A stretch of DNA of 64,000 bases from contig OX637404.1 in the NCBI GenBank assembly GCA_951799425.1, positions 20,997,545 through 21,061,544 on the forward strand, in the 5' to 3' direction. Below the pieces are notes generated by a model, which was not told where the DNA came from, did no database searches, and was given only the letters and a program-made list of their open reading frames with translations. A program made the translations under genes and the position numbers. Source of the stretch: Ilex aquifolium. Lineage: Eukaryota > Streptophyta > Magnoliopsida > Aquifoliales > Aquifoliaceae. Each line of letters starts with the position of its first letter. Positions within the stretch are counted from its first letter, which is position 1. Shown piece by piece: positions 49,050 to 61,640 of the stretch.

Positions 49050-49503
49050 GAGCGTAATCATGTCGTGTCGTATCGGGTTTATACGTGTCATTGTGAGTTC
49101 GTGTTGATTATTAGTCCACCCTAATCTAATCTATTTAACTAATCGTATCGTGTCGATTGACTTATTTGTTTTTGTGTCGGGTTCTTAATCGTGTTTGTGT
49201 TCGTGTTGACTCATATAAACATTGAATAAAGAATTTAACGTTAAAATTTAAATCTAAGATTTTTTATTAATTAATTAAATCCATGCTCATACTTTTTCTA
49301 TAAATTAGAAATTAACTTAATAAACATAACAATAATAATCAATAAAAATTGTTTAAGAAACAATAACAAATAATTAGTATTTTATTTTTATAATATTAGT
49401 TAAGCGTGTTAATCTTGTCAATTTCGTGTTGTTCATATTTGACACTAATCCAACCCATTTATTATTCGTATTAACGGGTCGGATTGAGAAATGATCAACC
49501 CTA
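49050..49503. mobile_element. hAT-type element, family A, decayed
   Basis: It aligns over most of its length with the reverse complement of 5416-6036: shared CATGCTCATACTTTTTCTA, TTTAACTAATCG and GTGTCGTGTT-type blocks. It ends TGATCAACCCTA. The left terminus is eroded and no duplication was found. Confidence 0.7.
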
Positions 49504-52500
49504 ATACGCTAATTTTATGTCAAATTCGAGTCATATTTTCGTGTTATGTCAGAAATTATTACTCAGAGGCCGAGCTACCTTATGAGGTGTGAAGGCACTT
49601 GTCCCCACTGAACTTTTGATCAATTATACATATGGCATATTAGAGACTTAACTTTACTCAAACTTAATATACTTGCCTCCCCCTAATTTTTTGAGAATTA
49701 ATAATGATCTAAGTTTTTTTTTTTAAAACTTGTATAGTTATCCTTAACCCTTTCTCCGTAGCCCACAATTCAATATTACATAATTAAAAGAAAAATGTAA
49801 AATGCCTCAACTCAAAGAATTCTCTACTCTTTCTAGAATTAATTTCTTAATAAGATGGATAATGGTCTCGATTAGGCTTCACAACAAAAGAAAAAATAAA
49901 ATTATCATAGAATTTGTTATTGTCTACACTACAAAGAAATTAATATGAAATTTAGCTTAAAATCAATCACTTGTAGCCTACTTTTGAGATTTAAAAATTA
50001 TTAGTTAATCATATTTTAAACGAAATTTCATTTTGCAGTTTCATATAGTAATTTAGTTTTGATTCTGAATACAATTTGTCATGCTTGAAATTAAAAATTT
50101 TTGTATCAATTAATGAGTTTATTTTAGTTTTTTTTTGTCCCTTCTAAGAGAGAATTCTCACACACACATGTTCTGCATTACAGAACCAATTGAATTGCTC
50201 ACTAGGTATAGATGAGTCACTGTACTTTTTTTTTTTTTTTCTGTTATTGTTTTGTATTCTGTTTTAGATTGAATCACAAAATAGTACAGTAGTTTGTTAC
50301 TATTTGTTGTATCTTGGATTGGATTGGATTGAATAAATTAACTGGAAGCATATTTCAATGTACTACTTTGTATCCTGTTTGAATGGACTGATTTAGTTCA
50401 TTATTTTCCTTCTATAAACCTCTATGAACTTTTGGCCCTTGGAATGCATTATTGATTTAAAGTTGGTTCAATGACAAAGAAAAACTCACTCACATGATTA
50501 TTTATGTATTTTATTTTAACTTTCACGGGGTTTTATAGTTGTATAACATGTTGCAATATATAAGTTTTCCCCAATCTAAGAATATATTTGATTTAGTTGT
50601 CAATATATTTTATGTTTGTTAGTTGTCACAAATTTATATTTAATTCTTGTGTGCCATCTAATAGTTAATTTTGTTTCACCTAATCAGTTCCACGAACAAA
50701 GACTCGATAGTGAGAGGACACACATGCACGATCATTTGAATAAGAGGAGCCACAGTAGGGCCGACCTTAGTGTCAAACCATTAACATAGTCACTTAGGGT
50801 CACAATTAAATTTTCTGCCATTTGTTTTGCTCCATGTTTTGAGGTCCATTTGAATGGATCGAGTTTAAGGGTTTAATGTATTTCATAAGTCTATGTAAAA
50901 CCTTCTATAAAGGTTTAAAATGTAACAAAACTACAGTTAACCTGTACTTGATGGCAGGGTGCAATGTGAATGATTTTGAGAAGGATGTTGGTGACCGTTG
51001 GATGAGTTTATTTGAGACTGTCGGATAAACTTATTGAAACCTGTCTCGTTTTACATTATAAATCTTCTAAAAACCTTCTCGAAAGGCATAAAATGTAATA
51101 AAATTTTCTAAAAAAATAACAATTTTTAGCTTTAAAAATAATTATCTCTCAAATTTCATTCACACTTTTCCTCCATTCTCACCGCCTCTGTCCATGTATT
51201 TCTCTCCCTCTCACTCTTATTGTTCTGCTCTAGCTCTTTGTTTTTAACTCTAGCCTTTCTTCCTCTCTTGCTAAAATTTTAATCTGTATGACTTTGACTT
51301 CAGAATTTACACCCATTTTATTGTTTAAATTGTATCGCAACTCTCTATAAAATGTATAATAATCATAAAATATATTACGTATTATCATCTTAAAAATTGA
51401 TAGGGGTCTCATGTAAAATTCTTGTCTTTAAGCCCTAATTTGTATTAGGCCGCCCCCAACGTAACTACATAGTGTGACAACCAATGAAAACAATGTTATG
51501 TTGTCTCACCTGAACTTTCTTTCTAAAGCAGTCCATAGCTCTTGAAAAGACAGGAGACACACTTTCCTCCTGTGTTGCTAAAAAATAAGAATATTCTACT
51601 GTAGCTGGAGCATAACCTTTCTTGTGATTTCAGCGTTCTCCCCGTTTCAAAATTTAAGAATATGTTTAGAAAAAAATACAATTCAAGAATTGACGCCTTG
51701 TCAAATATATTGGGTGGACGACATCGTATGGGAGTCCATTATTTTGTTACCAAATTTTATATACCAAATTAATGTGAATAGTTTAATTGGTGGAGTTCAA
51801 ATTTTGTCACTTCATTTGGTATACAATATTTAATAAATAAATTTAGAAATAACACCAATGAAAGATAAAATTCGTCGTTTCACATGTATATCTTTACAAA
51901 TATCCATATTTTTCTTCATCTTTCTCCCAAACCCTTTGTCTCTCATTTTAGCAAACCAATGTTTGTTAGGTACAATTATGAAATTGATTTTATATCAAAC
52001 TCTACTTTGTCTGTTGTATTCAATTGGAAATTCATTGGAAGCTTCCAAAATTTTGAATATTTTCAGTGTTTTTTGTCTTCTATCAATATGTACAAATGCC
52101 TCACTTGTCTCCTTGTCTTTTGTGACTTGTTTTTTAGGGTTTGAATATAGTATTAAAAAATAATTTTTTGATACTATATTTTTTTTTTGGACCAATCACT
52201 ATACGACACATGAAAAGATTTAATATTTTATCTTATTTTATGGTCAATAATTATAGATAACTTAAATCAACATCACCGATTTAAATCAATCTATCTAATA
52301 AGATAGTTAGCAATTTGAATTTTATCTCCACATTTTTTCACTCAATTCTATCACATAAAACATTTCTATCACTAATTGAATCATCTAATTTTTGACTAAT
52401 TTGTGGCTCAACAAATTTTTTATTTTAGACATTATTCATACACAATATTGTACACATGTTGATGCTTTTTTAAGGTCATTTATTTCAAAAAAATTTATCG

Positions 52501-52781
52501 AATTTTTGTTTAAATAATGAGTAAAAATTAATTTTAAATTGTGGAAAAAAATTTACTATTTTATATAGTGGAATCATTTTTTTTTAACGTTCGAATTTTA
52601 TATTACATCGCATCTTCCGACACGAGTTATGACTAACTGTTTAATATAATGCATAAGTAAATTTTTGGTACCATAGAATTTTTCTGCTTTTTAAATACAA
52701 ACTGTGGAATGAGACACATTTTAACTTATTTTGAGAACACAAGTGGCTGGTGTTACAAACTCGGAGAAAAATCTACTGCTG
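49504..52781. other. Intergenic, decayed transposon sequence
   Basis: Around 49565-50160 the sequence resembles the element at 12470-13118 (CTACCTTATGAGG.. CACTTGTCCCC). A pair CAGTAGGGCCGACCTTAG (about 50752) and TTAGGCCGCCCCCAACG (about 51448) may be ends of another degenerate element. No gene. Confidence 0.35.
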
Positions 52782-53025
52782 TTTTTTTTTCTTGGTGACA
52801 AAAGGGGCAGGGACAAAAGAGAATGCTCAGAGACTATCCCGATATATTTTCATTGTTTGGATCATGAAATCTCTGACTGTACCCGTTTCTCTTCTCGGGA
52901 ATGAACCTAGCTAGGTTACTATAACGGTCAACCACTGAATCCCAATGTAAACTCTAAAACTCGAACCTCTAACCTCAGAGTGAGAAATTTGACTGATACT
53001 CCACTCTACCACCCCACTCCCCCTT
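52782..53025 (-). mobile_element. tRNA-derived SINE copy
   Basis: Read on the minus strand: an A-box-like TGGTAGAGTGGA (53011-53000), a B box GGTTCGAGTTT (52967-52957), a body with CATTGGGATTCAGTGG and CCTAGCTAGGTTCATTCCC, and an A-rich tail. The A and B boxes are RNA polymerase III signals. A related copy is at 26364-26582. Confidence 0.75.
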
Positions 53026-53385
53026 TAATATTCATCGAAATACAAAAAAATTGGCAAAGTCCCATTACAGTGGTCCAAGAAGCCGTGTGGAAGGCCCAAT
53101 ATGATAATTGGAGTTAGAAACAAGAAAGACCATAACAAAATCCAGCCCAGTTTTCAAATGAGGCCTACTTCTGGTACTATTGTTCTTGCAAACTCGTTCA
53201 AACTCAAATTTTTTTCGGTACATTTTTCTCTAATTTATCCCTACCATATATCTCCCATAATCAATTCAAGTAAAATCTATTATTTATAAGTGGATTTCCT
53301 ATCATATATCACGAGTAAGTTACAATGGTGAATGAGATCCACCTACTCCTTTAATCAATGAGTCCAACAATGGTATTGAAAAAAG

Positions 53386-53833
53386 GAAATACTATGTATC
53401 CCAAATAGGGCTGTTAATCAAACTGAACTACTCGAGCTTGGCTTGAATTCGGTTCGTTCAGGCTCGGTTCGTTTTCTAAACAAGCCCAAACTTGAACAAG
53501 TTTTTAGACTCGTTTAGAAAACAAGCCCTACAAGCTCGGCTCAAACTCGACAGGTTCGGCTCGTTTATGTGCAAATACTCGGGCTCAACTCGGGCTTGAC
53601 TTGTTTTTAGCTCATTCAGGCTCGATTAAGAAACAAGCTTTTCAAGTTCGGCTTGGACTCGTTCGACTAACAGCCCTAATCCCAAATCTCTAACCCAAAT
53701 TTTCATCTCAAATGAAGGGAGACCATTGGATGAGTGGGTCCCATCAACTTTTTAAAATGGGACCCACTGATTTAATGGTCTTCCTTGATTTGTGATGAAA
53801 ATTTGGGTTAGAGATTTGTGATACATAGTATTA
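53386..53833. mobile_element. Palindromic MITE interrupted by a hAT element
   Basis: Without the insert, the left arm TACTATGTATCCCAAATC.. AACCCAAATTTTCATC pairs with the reverse of GATGAAAATTTGGGTT.. GTGATACATAGTATTACTCC. The centre is near 53740, where GTGGGTCCCAT meets ATGGGACCCAC. The arms are nearly identical, so the element is fairly young. It is non-coding. Confidence 0.8.
53406..53678. mobile_element. hAT-type MITE, family B (copy 2)
   Basis: 273 bp, flanked by the exact 8-bp repeat ATCCCAAA (53398-53405 and 53679-53686). The ends are TAGGGCTGTTAATCAAAC and, reversed, TAGGGCTGTTAGTCGAACG. Same family as 27480-27745. It sits inside the left arm of a palindromic MITE. Confidence 0.9.
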
Positions 53834-54491
53834 CTCCAAAATAATTTATCAGTATTATACTTTTATTTTTTTATCCAATAATATCTCTCATTGTCACGAA
53901 GCATGAAATAACCGGCCATAGCCAAGAAGAGAAAATGACGGTGAAGGCGATGGCAACGACAATGAGAATAATGGTGTTGTAGCATACGACGGATTTTCAT
54001 AAATGCTAAAAATAAAATAAGCACCTTTAATCTACCTTATCGAATATCTCATACCATCTTGAAATATAAATGCAAAGTCATGTGCACGAGACGTTTACTA
54101 ATATGAGATTAGTGAAAGATACTTGAGTTTTTTTTTTATAAAACCCATGCAGTTTGGAATTTTTTTTCTTCGAAATGGGACGTTTTGAGGTATAGTGTCG
54201 TTGACATAGATTATCGATGTCAAAGGCATGTTCAGTTAATATGTACGAACGATGGAATTCAAGCAATTATGATGATACTACAACAAGACTTGAACGTGAG
54301 AATGACTAGATGAAACGACGTTTGGATTGGTTTTTTGTAATCAAATACGCAAATATAGAGCATTCAGATTTTGACGATGCTATTAATGAAATTATGGGGA
54401 TCCATTCTGGACTTTTGACCTTGAACGTTTTGACTTTACTGATTCAACTAATGATGATTTAAAAAAATACCTACTTACTAGTCTGTGTGCA

Positions 54492-55322
54492 AGAGCAACT
54501 CCAATAATACTATCTAAAATAGTTACTTAAAATATATTTAAATATTGTATTATCTACTTTAACTAACCACTTTTTCAAATTCACTCCAACAACGCTATCT
54601 ATTTTAACTAATCACTTCAACTAACTTTCAATAATAAAATTCAAAAAATAACAATTCAACTATACATTGTATAAATTTAATCAATTATGGGCTACAAGAA
54701 TAAATATCATAAAAGATGGGCTACAAGAGTAAATATCATAAAATATTTGGGAGGTTTTGCTGAATTTTTTGGGGGGTTTTGCTAAATTTTTAGAGGGGTT
54801 TTACTGGATTTTTTTTGGGGGGGGGGGGGGGGGGGTTTGCTAAATTTTGAATTTTTTCTTGATCTTCACATCGTCTTAATCAGTTCAACAGGCACATATC
54901 GGTGATTGCTCTCAACAAAAAAAAAAAAATGAAACTAATATAAAAAGAAATGAAAAACTACCTGAATCTTAAATAGTGGAACTGAAATTGATCAAAGAAT
55001 TTACCAACGATCAATAGAGAGGCTTTCAGATAAATGGGAGCTATGGAAAATTACCTGGAGAGGGACACTTTCAGATCTCAAGAGGGTTTGAGATTCAGAC
55101 GATGAAGCCTGGAGAGGGACACTCTGCGATGAAGCCTCTGGGGGTGTTGTTGGTGCAAAAAACAGAATAGCCATCTTCTTTGCCCTCGCCAGGAGTAGCC
55201 AGCCAAACGATGGTAATGGGAAATAACTAGTGTGATAGCTAGTCCATTGGAGACAATATTTAACGATTGCCTATGTAAAATAGCTAAAAAGGGTGTTTTA
55301 TGGAGGCCCGTGGAGTTGTTCT
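54492..55322. mobile_element. Probable DNA transposon with CAACTCCA ends
   Basis: The left end AGAGCAACTCCAATAATAC and the reversed right end AGAACAACTCCACGGGCC form short inverted termini. The interior is AT-rich on the left and GC-richer on the right (ACTTTCAGATC..GAAGCCTGGAGAGGG). It contains a G homopolymer at about 54816-54835. No target duplication was settled. Confidence 0.45.
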
Positions 55323-58028
55323 ACGTTGTTGGGAACATGGTCTTTATTAAAAAATGTTCACCTTAATGTATTGTATTTTAATGTTGTATATTTCATGTCA
55401 TATGAGCATGATCTTTATTCTGTATTTGTGTTTCAGAGAATAAAATAATTAATAAATTGTTAAAAATTGAGTTAATGTTGAGACTGGAATTATTCTGTTA
55501 ATAAATCAAATGCATTCTGCATGTGCTGGTGCACAACCCAATCTTTCTAAGCAAATTGAAATGTTGTGAATCAGACCACTTACCAAAATGCATTCCCCCA
55601 TACCTAGGAAGACAATATGTGTAAACAATAAAGTTGAAGACAACAACGTAGCTGTGAATTGAGTGATTTGAAAAAGGAAAAGAAAATTAAAAATTAAAAT
55701 ATTGAAAAAGCCTAAATGCATCGGTTGAAGTGAAGGCATTAGAAAAGCGTCAGTTCAACTGATGACATTTAGAAAGCGTGAGTTAGACTAATGTCTTTAG
55801 CTTTAAACGTCATTTCACTATCGCGATTACATTAACAATCTAGCAAGAAAAATGACACTCATTTTTGGGTTAAAGGCTTCAGTTGGATTGCGATCAATTG
55901 AACTGACGTTTTCAAAAAGTACTTGAGTTTAGAAAATAGTTTCAAAACTACCTTACTCCCCTATCCAAAGAGATTATCTTTATAAATTAGAGATGTGCCA
56001 CTTAGATCACAATAGAGTAACTTGACGCACAATAAAAGACAATCTAGTGCATGAGACTCTCACCATAATAAAGACCATGAAGAGTAAGATGCACACAATC
56101 TCACTCCAGCATGTGAATAGACTATTTTTACGACTTAAACCATTGACACCACATAATAATGGAACAATTTTACGACTACGCCAAGAGTTACTCTGGAATA
56201 ACTTGGCACAAAATAGGCTCCCAATAATTTATAGTTTCTATCGAGTGCTATGACTAGACACGTGAACCAATAACACATCTTTGATAAATTAATGATGGTA
56301 AATGTGACTTTTTGTAAACATGAGTAACAAAGTGTGTATACTAACTATTGGCTAACTCCAACGATTGAGATTGCAAGAGCCATTTATATGTTAGATGTTT
56401 AGAAAAAAGCTTAATCAAGTTGCTTCATGCTCTAAAAGGTGTCTCCACAAGTGTTTCTAAGCTTCAATCATAGCTTTAGATGATGCAACAACTACAAGTC
56501 TTTCAATGTCTAGGCATCTTTGTCAAGTTATGTTAAGCTAATAGAAACAAAGAAGTTCTATCAATATGTATCTCACCAATTGTTCATCATTAAATAAAGG
56601 GAACTTTTTACTGTTTTTCTTGGGTTATTATACCGCAAATTATGATCAAGTAGAGTCAAGTTACGACTCAAAATAAATCGAATAATGACTCGATGGGATT
56701 GATCCAATGTTTTCAGGTGCCATGGCAACACTTTTAGGATCAATCTAATAAATTTTGACCAGTTTGAGTCGACCCGGTTAAATTATAATTTTGGAGGGAG
56801 AATACTTACTAATCGCTAATAAAATTTTGTTGAGAAAATAACTCAAAAATTTAGAAACGGGTCCCAACTACAAATTCAACAGCTTTTTAAATTGAAGTGA
56901 AATACGAATCAAAGCAGAATACAAGATATAAACACTTGCATAGTCCTAATTATTCCCAAACAATACCAAGGAGATGCAGATAAAAGATGATGATGAATTG
57001 AAGACAATGACTGCAGGAAGAATCATGTGTAGAATAGATATTTGATGATAAACCTCACTTCCAATCATTTTACATTGCCTTCTTGTCTTATCAGTTTGTT
57101 TATCGAAATTGATCTATTATAGGATTAAATAATTTTTTATCCGTGGTATGCTAAAAAAAACTCATCAAATATACCAAAAAAAATCTTAGCAATTTACTTG
57201 GTTCTTCTCGTAGCGAAATTTAGAGATGATTAAAATCTTTTCCCCATGCATGAACAAATTAACTATTTTAATGACTCGAATCCGTTATGTTTGAATTATA
57301 ATAAAAATTTTTGTTGATAAGTCAGCACCCATCTTGAACCCATCAATTTACTCCCCTGCACAACTCACTAATTATTAGCCAATGCTCTGAAAAGACACCA
57401 TCAAACATTAACAAACGTATTCGATAAGATTGAGAGGCTACTACAACACAAAAGATAAACTAGCTAATTAGTTTAAAGTAGAGAAGGCTATCACGACAAC
57501 CATAACGTCCACATTGCTCTATATTAATTAACGAAAAATACTATTTGTACCTAATTTAGTAATCTTATTTGATGATATGATTGATCATAATTATATAGTA
57601 TTGCTTGTAATTAACTGCTAACAAACCCTAATTACGTTACTCCATGTCCTTAAATTAAGTTGTTTTCCAAAGTTCAACGCATCAATCATAGCCCTCAGCG
57701 AAGGGTTTTGTAATTCCCCGAGATTACATTCTATATTATTTTATGATATTGTCTACTTTGAATTAGATCTGTGTAGTTTTAAAACATGTTACATAATGTT
57801 AGTTAAAAACTCACGCTTCTAAAGTGTTCACACACACACTCGCACACACTCTTCATCATGCGATGTAAGATCGATTTACGACAATCCACTTCCCTTAATT
57901 AGATCCACACCTCCTCTTGTGGGACCTGTCTAGACCTAGGAGTTGTGGAATTCCAAAGGATGCATGGTTTCCACAATGTTGTTAGTTGCATAATCCACCC
58001 TGTCTGATCGGGGTGCGCTAAGAGCGTC
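55323..58028. other. Intergenic, no gene seen
   Basis: No sustained coding frame. Scattered short ORFs only. Confidence 0.5.
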
Positions 58029-58380
58029 TTTAATAGAGACTCAAACTCTTACTCAAATTTGAGTAAAAAATAGGGTAAAAAGTTTGATTTGGTATAGACC
58101 TCTCCAATGAACATACTTTTTTTAAAGAAAGAAAAACTTAAATTTAAATAAGGACAAACTCAAATATAAAAGAGGGTAAAGTATGATTATTGGATCTTTA
58201 AAGGAGAGTGTAATCTCAGTATTAAATATTTGAGTTTAAAAAAAAGGTCTCCCTTGATTTGGATTTAAAAAATGGTTTTTCTTCATTTGGTATGAGTACG
58301 AGTCTAGCATTAGAGAAAGTTTTTAAGAGTTTTTTTTTACCTTTCAAAGAAAATAAAATAAGAATTGGAGATGATCGAAG
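58029..58380. mobile_element. Possible MITE with AGAGCGTCTTTAATAG end
   Basis: The left end AGAGCGTCTTTAATAGAGAC and the reversed right end CGATCATCTCCAATTC resemble the common plant GAGCATCTCCAA terminus. Internal blocks such as CTCAAATTTGAGTAAAAA and TTGAGTTTAAAAAAAAGG are partly palindromic. Boundaries are approximate. Confidence 0.4.
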
Positions 58381-58858
58381 GTTGCATACACTATATGGCC
58401 TCTACACCATGAGGATTTGTAGTTGTGGGTCTGTCTTGTATAATATTAGCCACTTTGGACTAGTGATGCATCGTTGGATGGTGAATGTATAGAGCTCATA
58501 TTTATAAAGCACGCAAACTTCAAGAGAGATGCGGGACTGAGTTACCACAATTTACAACCTTACGGTCACCTATCTAACCCAGGCGATGTGGGATTCTACA
58601 GTACGGTTGCCACCAAGGTAGTTGCTACCATCTCTTTACATTGTGTTAGGATAGGTGACTCATATTCAATATATGAAGAGATCTATCAATTTCGAAGATA
58701 ATGGGTCAGTTGTCGAAACGTGAGCTAATATGTTACTTAGGGTTTTGAACTATATACGTTCGAGGATATGGAGAAGGTGCCTTCGAGATTTGCCCTAATT
58801 AGGGTTGTAACATATATAAGTTAAGTTGTAACCCTATTTTTGTGGAGGAATAAAAATA

Positions 58859-59091
58859 GAGTAATATTATTTGGACCTAAAAATCTGATCTAATTTGTTG
58901 ACATAATGATGTAATTTCAGTAAAACCATTAGATCAACACAAAGTTCTAATGTTTGATGGGTCTCACAGTCAATCCAAAGATCATAGTGAATTAAGTCAA
59001 CAAATTAGGTCAGTAAAAATTTTGTCTTCTTGAGGTCAAGGGTTCAAGCCCCCTCCCCCTCCCCCTCCCAAAAAAAAAATAGCATTACTCC
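58859..59091. mobile_element. Small MITE with SINE-like insert
   Basis: The ends are GAGTAATATTATTTGG and, reversed, GGAGTAATGCTATTT, flanked by TAAAAATA (58851-58858 and 59092-59099). Near the right end a foreign-looking piece contains GGTCAAGGGTTCAAGCCCCC, resembling a tRNA-type B box, then CCCCCT repeats and an A run. Relatives of the left half occur at about 27822-27975 and 6352-6470. Confidence 0.65.
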
Positions 59092-59099
59092 TAAAAATA

Positions 59100-59884
59100 A
59101 GGCAACCGCTGTCTATCGTGGATGTAAGCAAACTATCGAACCACGTAAAATCTTATATTCTTTCTTCTAATTAATTCTGTTTTTTTATTTGTTCATCTCA
59201 CACACACAAATCACAACAGATTGGTTGTACAAGAGGTGCACAACCTACGTGACTTTTACACTACGAGAAAAAAAGATAATCATATTTTTCTGTACGATGT
59301 TGTTTATTGTGGCTAGGCCCAGATGACATCAAAACGTATGTATGTGATGAAAGTTCAAAACTTGTACATGAAAAACGTTTCACACAGACACAACACTCAC
59401 CAATTTGGATTGTGAAGTTCCACCACGTATTTTACATAAACTTGCCATTCTCCAATTCTATAAGATTAAGACTACTAAGTCATCGATCTTGAATATTATT
59501 CAAGCATGGATGTAAGGCTATGCAAATTACTCATTTCTTTATAGTCGAAGCTCAACAATTGGAACAGAGGCCAAAAAAGAAAAAAAAATGATGGAAGAAG
59601 CATCTCTCTAGAGAAAACAAAGGAGATCATAGTCTCCAAGACTTTCTTTCTATATGCCTCATGCATACATATTGATATGCCTCAACAAGAGTCACTTCAT
59701 ACATAGACATGCAACAAAGTTCCTATTTAAAAACGGTAACACTCAGTTTAATCCTCAGTAATAGAGGTATAAAGGGGATACATCGGGTATAGATCTAGTA
59801 CTCAATATCAATCCAACAAAGTGATTGACCACATGTTCGAACCCACAACGTTGTTAGTATTATTAGAACGAGGTGATGAAGTTC
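59100..59884. other. 3' flank of the dCTP pyrophosphatase gene
   Basis: It probably includes the 3'UTR of the minus-strand gene close to 59885. CACTACGAGAAAAAAAG at about 59261 is weakly CACTA-like. No gene. Confidence 0.4.
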
Positions 59885-60628
59885 CTACTTATAAGTGGAA
59901 ATAGTTGATTGATTAACAGCCGGGTACTTTTGAGCATTCTTGAGTATCTTTGTGAGTGCTGCTTGCCCCAAGTCAAGCCCACAAACATCAGCTAGCTGAA
60001 CCAGATAGAGTAGAACATCAGAAAGCTCCTCCTCCAGATGTTCCTTGTCATCAGGAGTCCAGTTGGGAAGTCCTCTTTCAACTTCTCCCTTCCACTGGAA
60101 TATCTCAGACAGCTCTCCCACCTCTCCAACCTGCACAAAACAATGTTTTCAATCTATTTTCCAACCTCCACGAACTGTTCCAAAAACTAAAGTTGTTATA
60201 ATGGGTATAACTTGAGTACTTATCGTGCCGGTTATATTTTGAGCCAACACGTGAAAGTCTTTTGATTACTAAAGTGGTGGCGAGTAGGTTTGATACTATT
60301 ATAAGAAAAAAAACCAACACAATCTGATGATAAATCATTTTTAATAGACTTGATGAGATCGAGCAGTTCTTTGATATATGGCCCTGTGAATCCATTGAGA
60401 CATGCCTTGAACTTCATTGTAATTTCGATGGTTTTCTAAAAAAAAATCAATTTAACTACTGAAAAAAGAAGTGAACAAGCTTTTAGGACTTACCAGAGCT
60501 AAAAGGAGGTTTCTGGGGCTGTGATATTGTTCCCAACCCCTCACTCTGGCAAACTCTGCAAGCCTGTCTTTAAGTTCTACAAGTGAAACATCCTTAGCTT
60601 CTTCGGGACACTTGAGGGAATTCTCCAT
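59885..60628 (-). CDS. dCTP pyrophosphatase 1-like (MazG-fold NTP pyrophosphohydrolase)
   Basis: Two exons on the minus strand: 60628-60494 (45 codons, donor GTAAGTCC) and 60130-59885 (ending TAG), giving 126 aa, normal for plant DCTPP1-like proteins. The MazG metal-binding pattern is complete: E48-V-G-E51 on one helix, then E80-L-S-D83 after 28 residues. Helix sequences LVGEVGELSEIFQW and EEELSDVLLYLVQLADVCGL are typical. By family knowledge the enzyme hydrolyses dCTP or modified dCTP to the monophosphate plus pyrophosphate with Mg2+, cleaning the nucleotide pool. No transit peptide is visible, so a cytosolic or nuclear location is likely. ORFs inside the 363-base intron are not genes. Confidence 0.93.
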
Positions 60629-60670
60629 ATCTTCTCTTAGTTATGTGTTTCACTCTGATCATGCAACTCC

Positions 60671-60678
60671 TATTTAAA
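60671..60678 (-). promoter_or_regulatory. TATA-like box of the dCTP pyrophosphatase gene
   Basis: On the minus strand it reads CTTTAAATAGG, 43 to 50 bases before the ATG at 60628. A (CT)n(CA)n tract lies immediately further upstream. The spacing implies a very short 5'UTR, so the assignment is moderate. Confidence 0.45.
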
Positions 60679-60685
60679 GCCAAAT

Positions 60686-60741
<56 letters not shown>
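60686..60741. repeat. Compound (GT)n(GA)n microsatellite
   Basis: A (GT) run continues directly into a (GA) run, just upstream of the dCTP pyrophosphatase promoter. It is the same two-part repeat type as at 45280. Confidence 0.95.
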
Positions 60742-60743
<2 letters not shown>

Positions 60744-61189
60744 TTCTGCTTATTAAAAATGCACTGTGGAGTTAATGGAGGGGCCTTGAATGTTTTTTCA
60801 AAACAGTATTCACGTGAAGTATGGCAAAGATGTTTCCATATTTGCATCCATGACTTGATATCACTAACTCCCACCTGCATATTATTTACTAGGAATATAG
60901 GCTGCAAGTTGTCTGCTACACCTCATGTTTGGCATTGGGCTCTCACCCACATTTCCTCTATATAATCATTTTCTTTTGTTCAGGGTAGTTTGATCTTATC
61001 ACTATGCATACAAATGAATCGAACCGAGCCGACATCAAACTATTTCAAAGTGGCTTGTTTGTTCCAGAAGTGTTCGGGTCATGACTGGATTCGAATAGCT
61101 TGTTCAAACCTAACTCGTTAATTTATTTTTTCAAATTTAGACTTTATTAGCCTTAACTAGTCTTGTCTGATTAAACGATGTGATTCAAA

Positions 61190-61640
61190 CATAGAAAATA
61201 GTTTAAACTGTAATAACTTCTCGAAAATAGATAGTCAAAAAGTTATCATTTAGGGTCATTATTCCTACGTATATACTCAAGATTTGTGGAGGAAATTTCA
61301 AATGTGAGATTCAACAAATGCCAATGTGAGTCGTCACAATCTCCCCTTCTTTATTTCCTCGCGTCTTCGCGATAGGCCCACAATCAATGATAAATACCAC
61401 AATGGGCAAGTGGTTAGCTCTATTCAATATTGACTCTGCATTGTAGTGCCCCCAAATCCGTACGGTCATGTGCACGGGTCGGCTGTAATACCATATGTAA
61501 TAACAACAGAAATTTTCCCAAAAGATCTAGTTAAGAAGTTGTCATTTTGGGTCATTATTCCTACATATATATCCAACCTCAGCTGTGTAAACTTCCGATG
61601 GGATTCAACACACACCAATGTGGATTGACATAAACTCAAG
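61190..61640. repeat. Diverged direct repeat
   Basis: Blocks GGGTCATTATTCCTAC and GATTCAACAMAYRCCAATGTG occur twice, about 300 bases apart (near 61250-61330 and 61545-61625). Possibly pieces of a decayed retroelement; no coding content. Confidence 0.5.

Noticed and set aside
54816-54835. Poly(G) run as a functional element
   Set aside because: A homopolymer of this length is more likely a slippage product or sequencing artefact than a site with a role.
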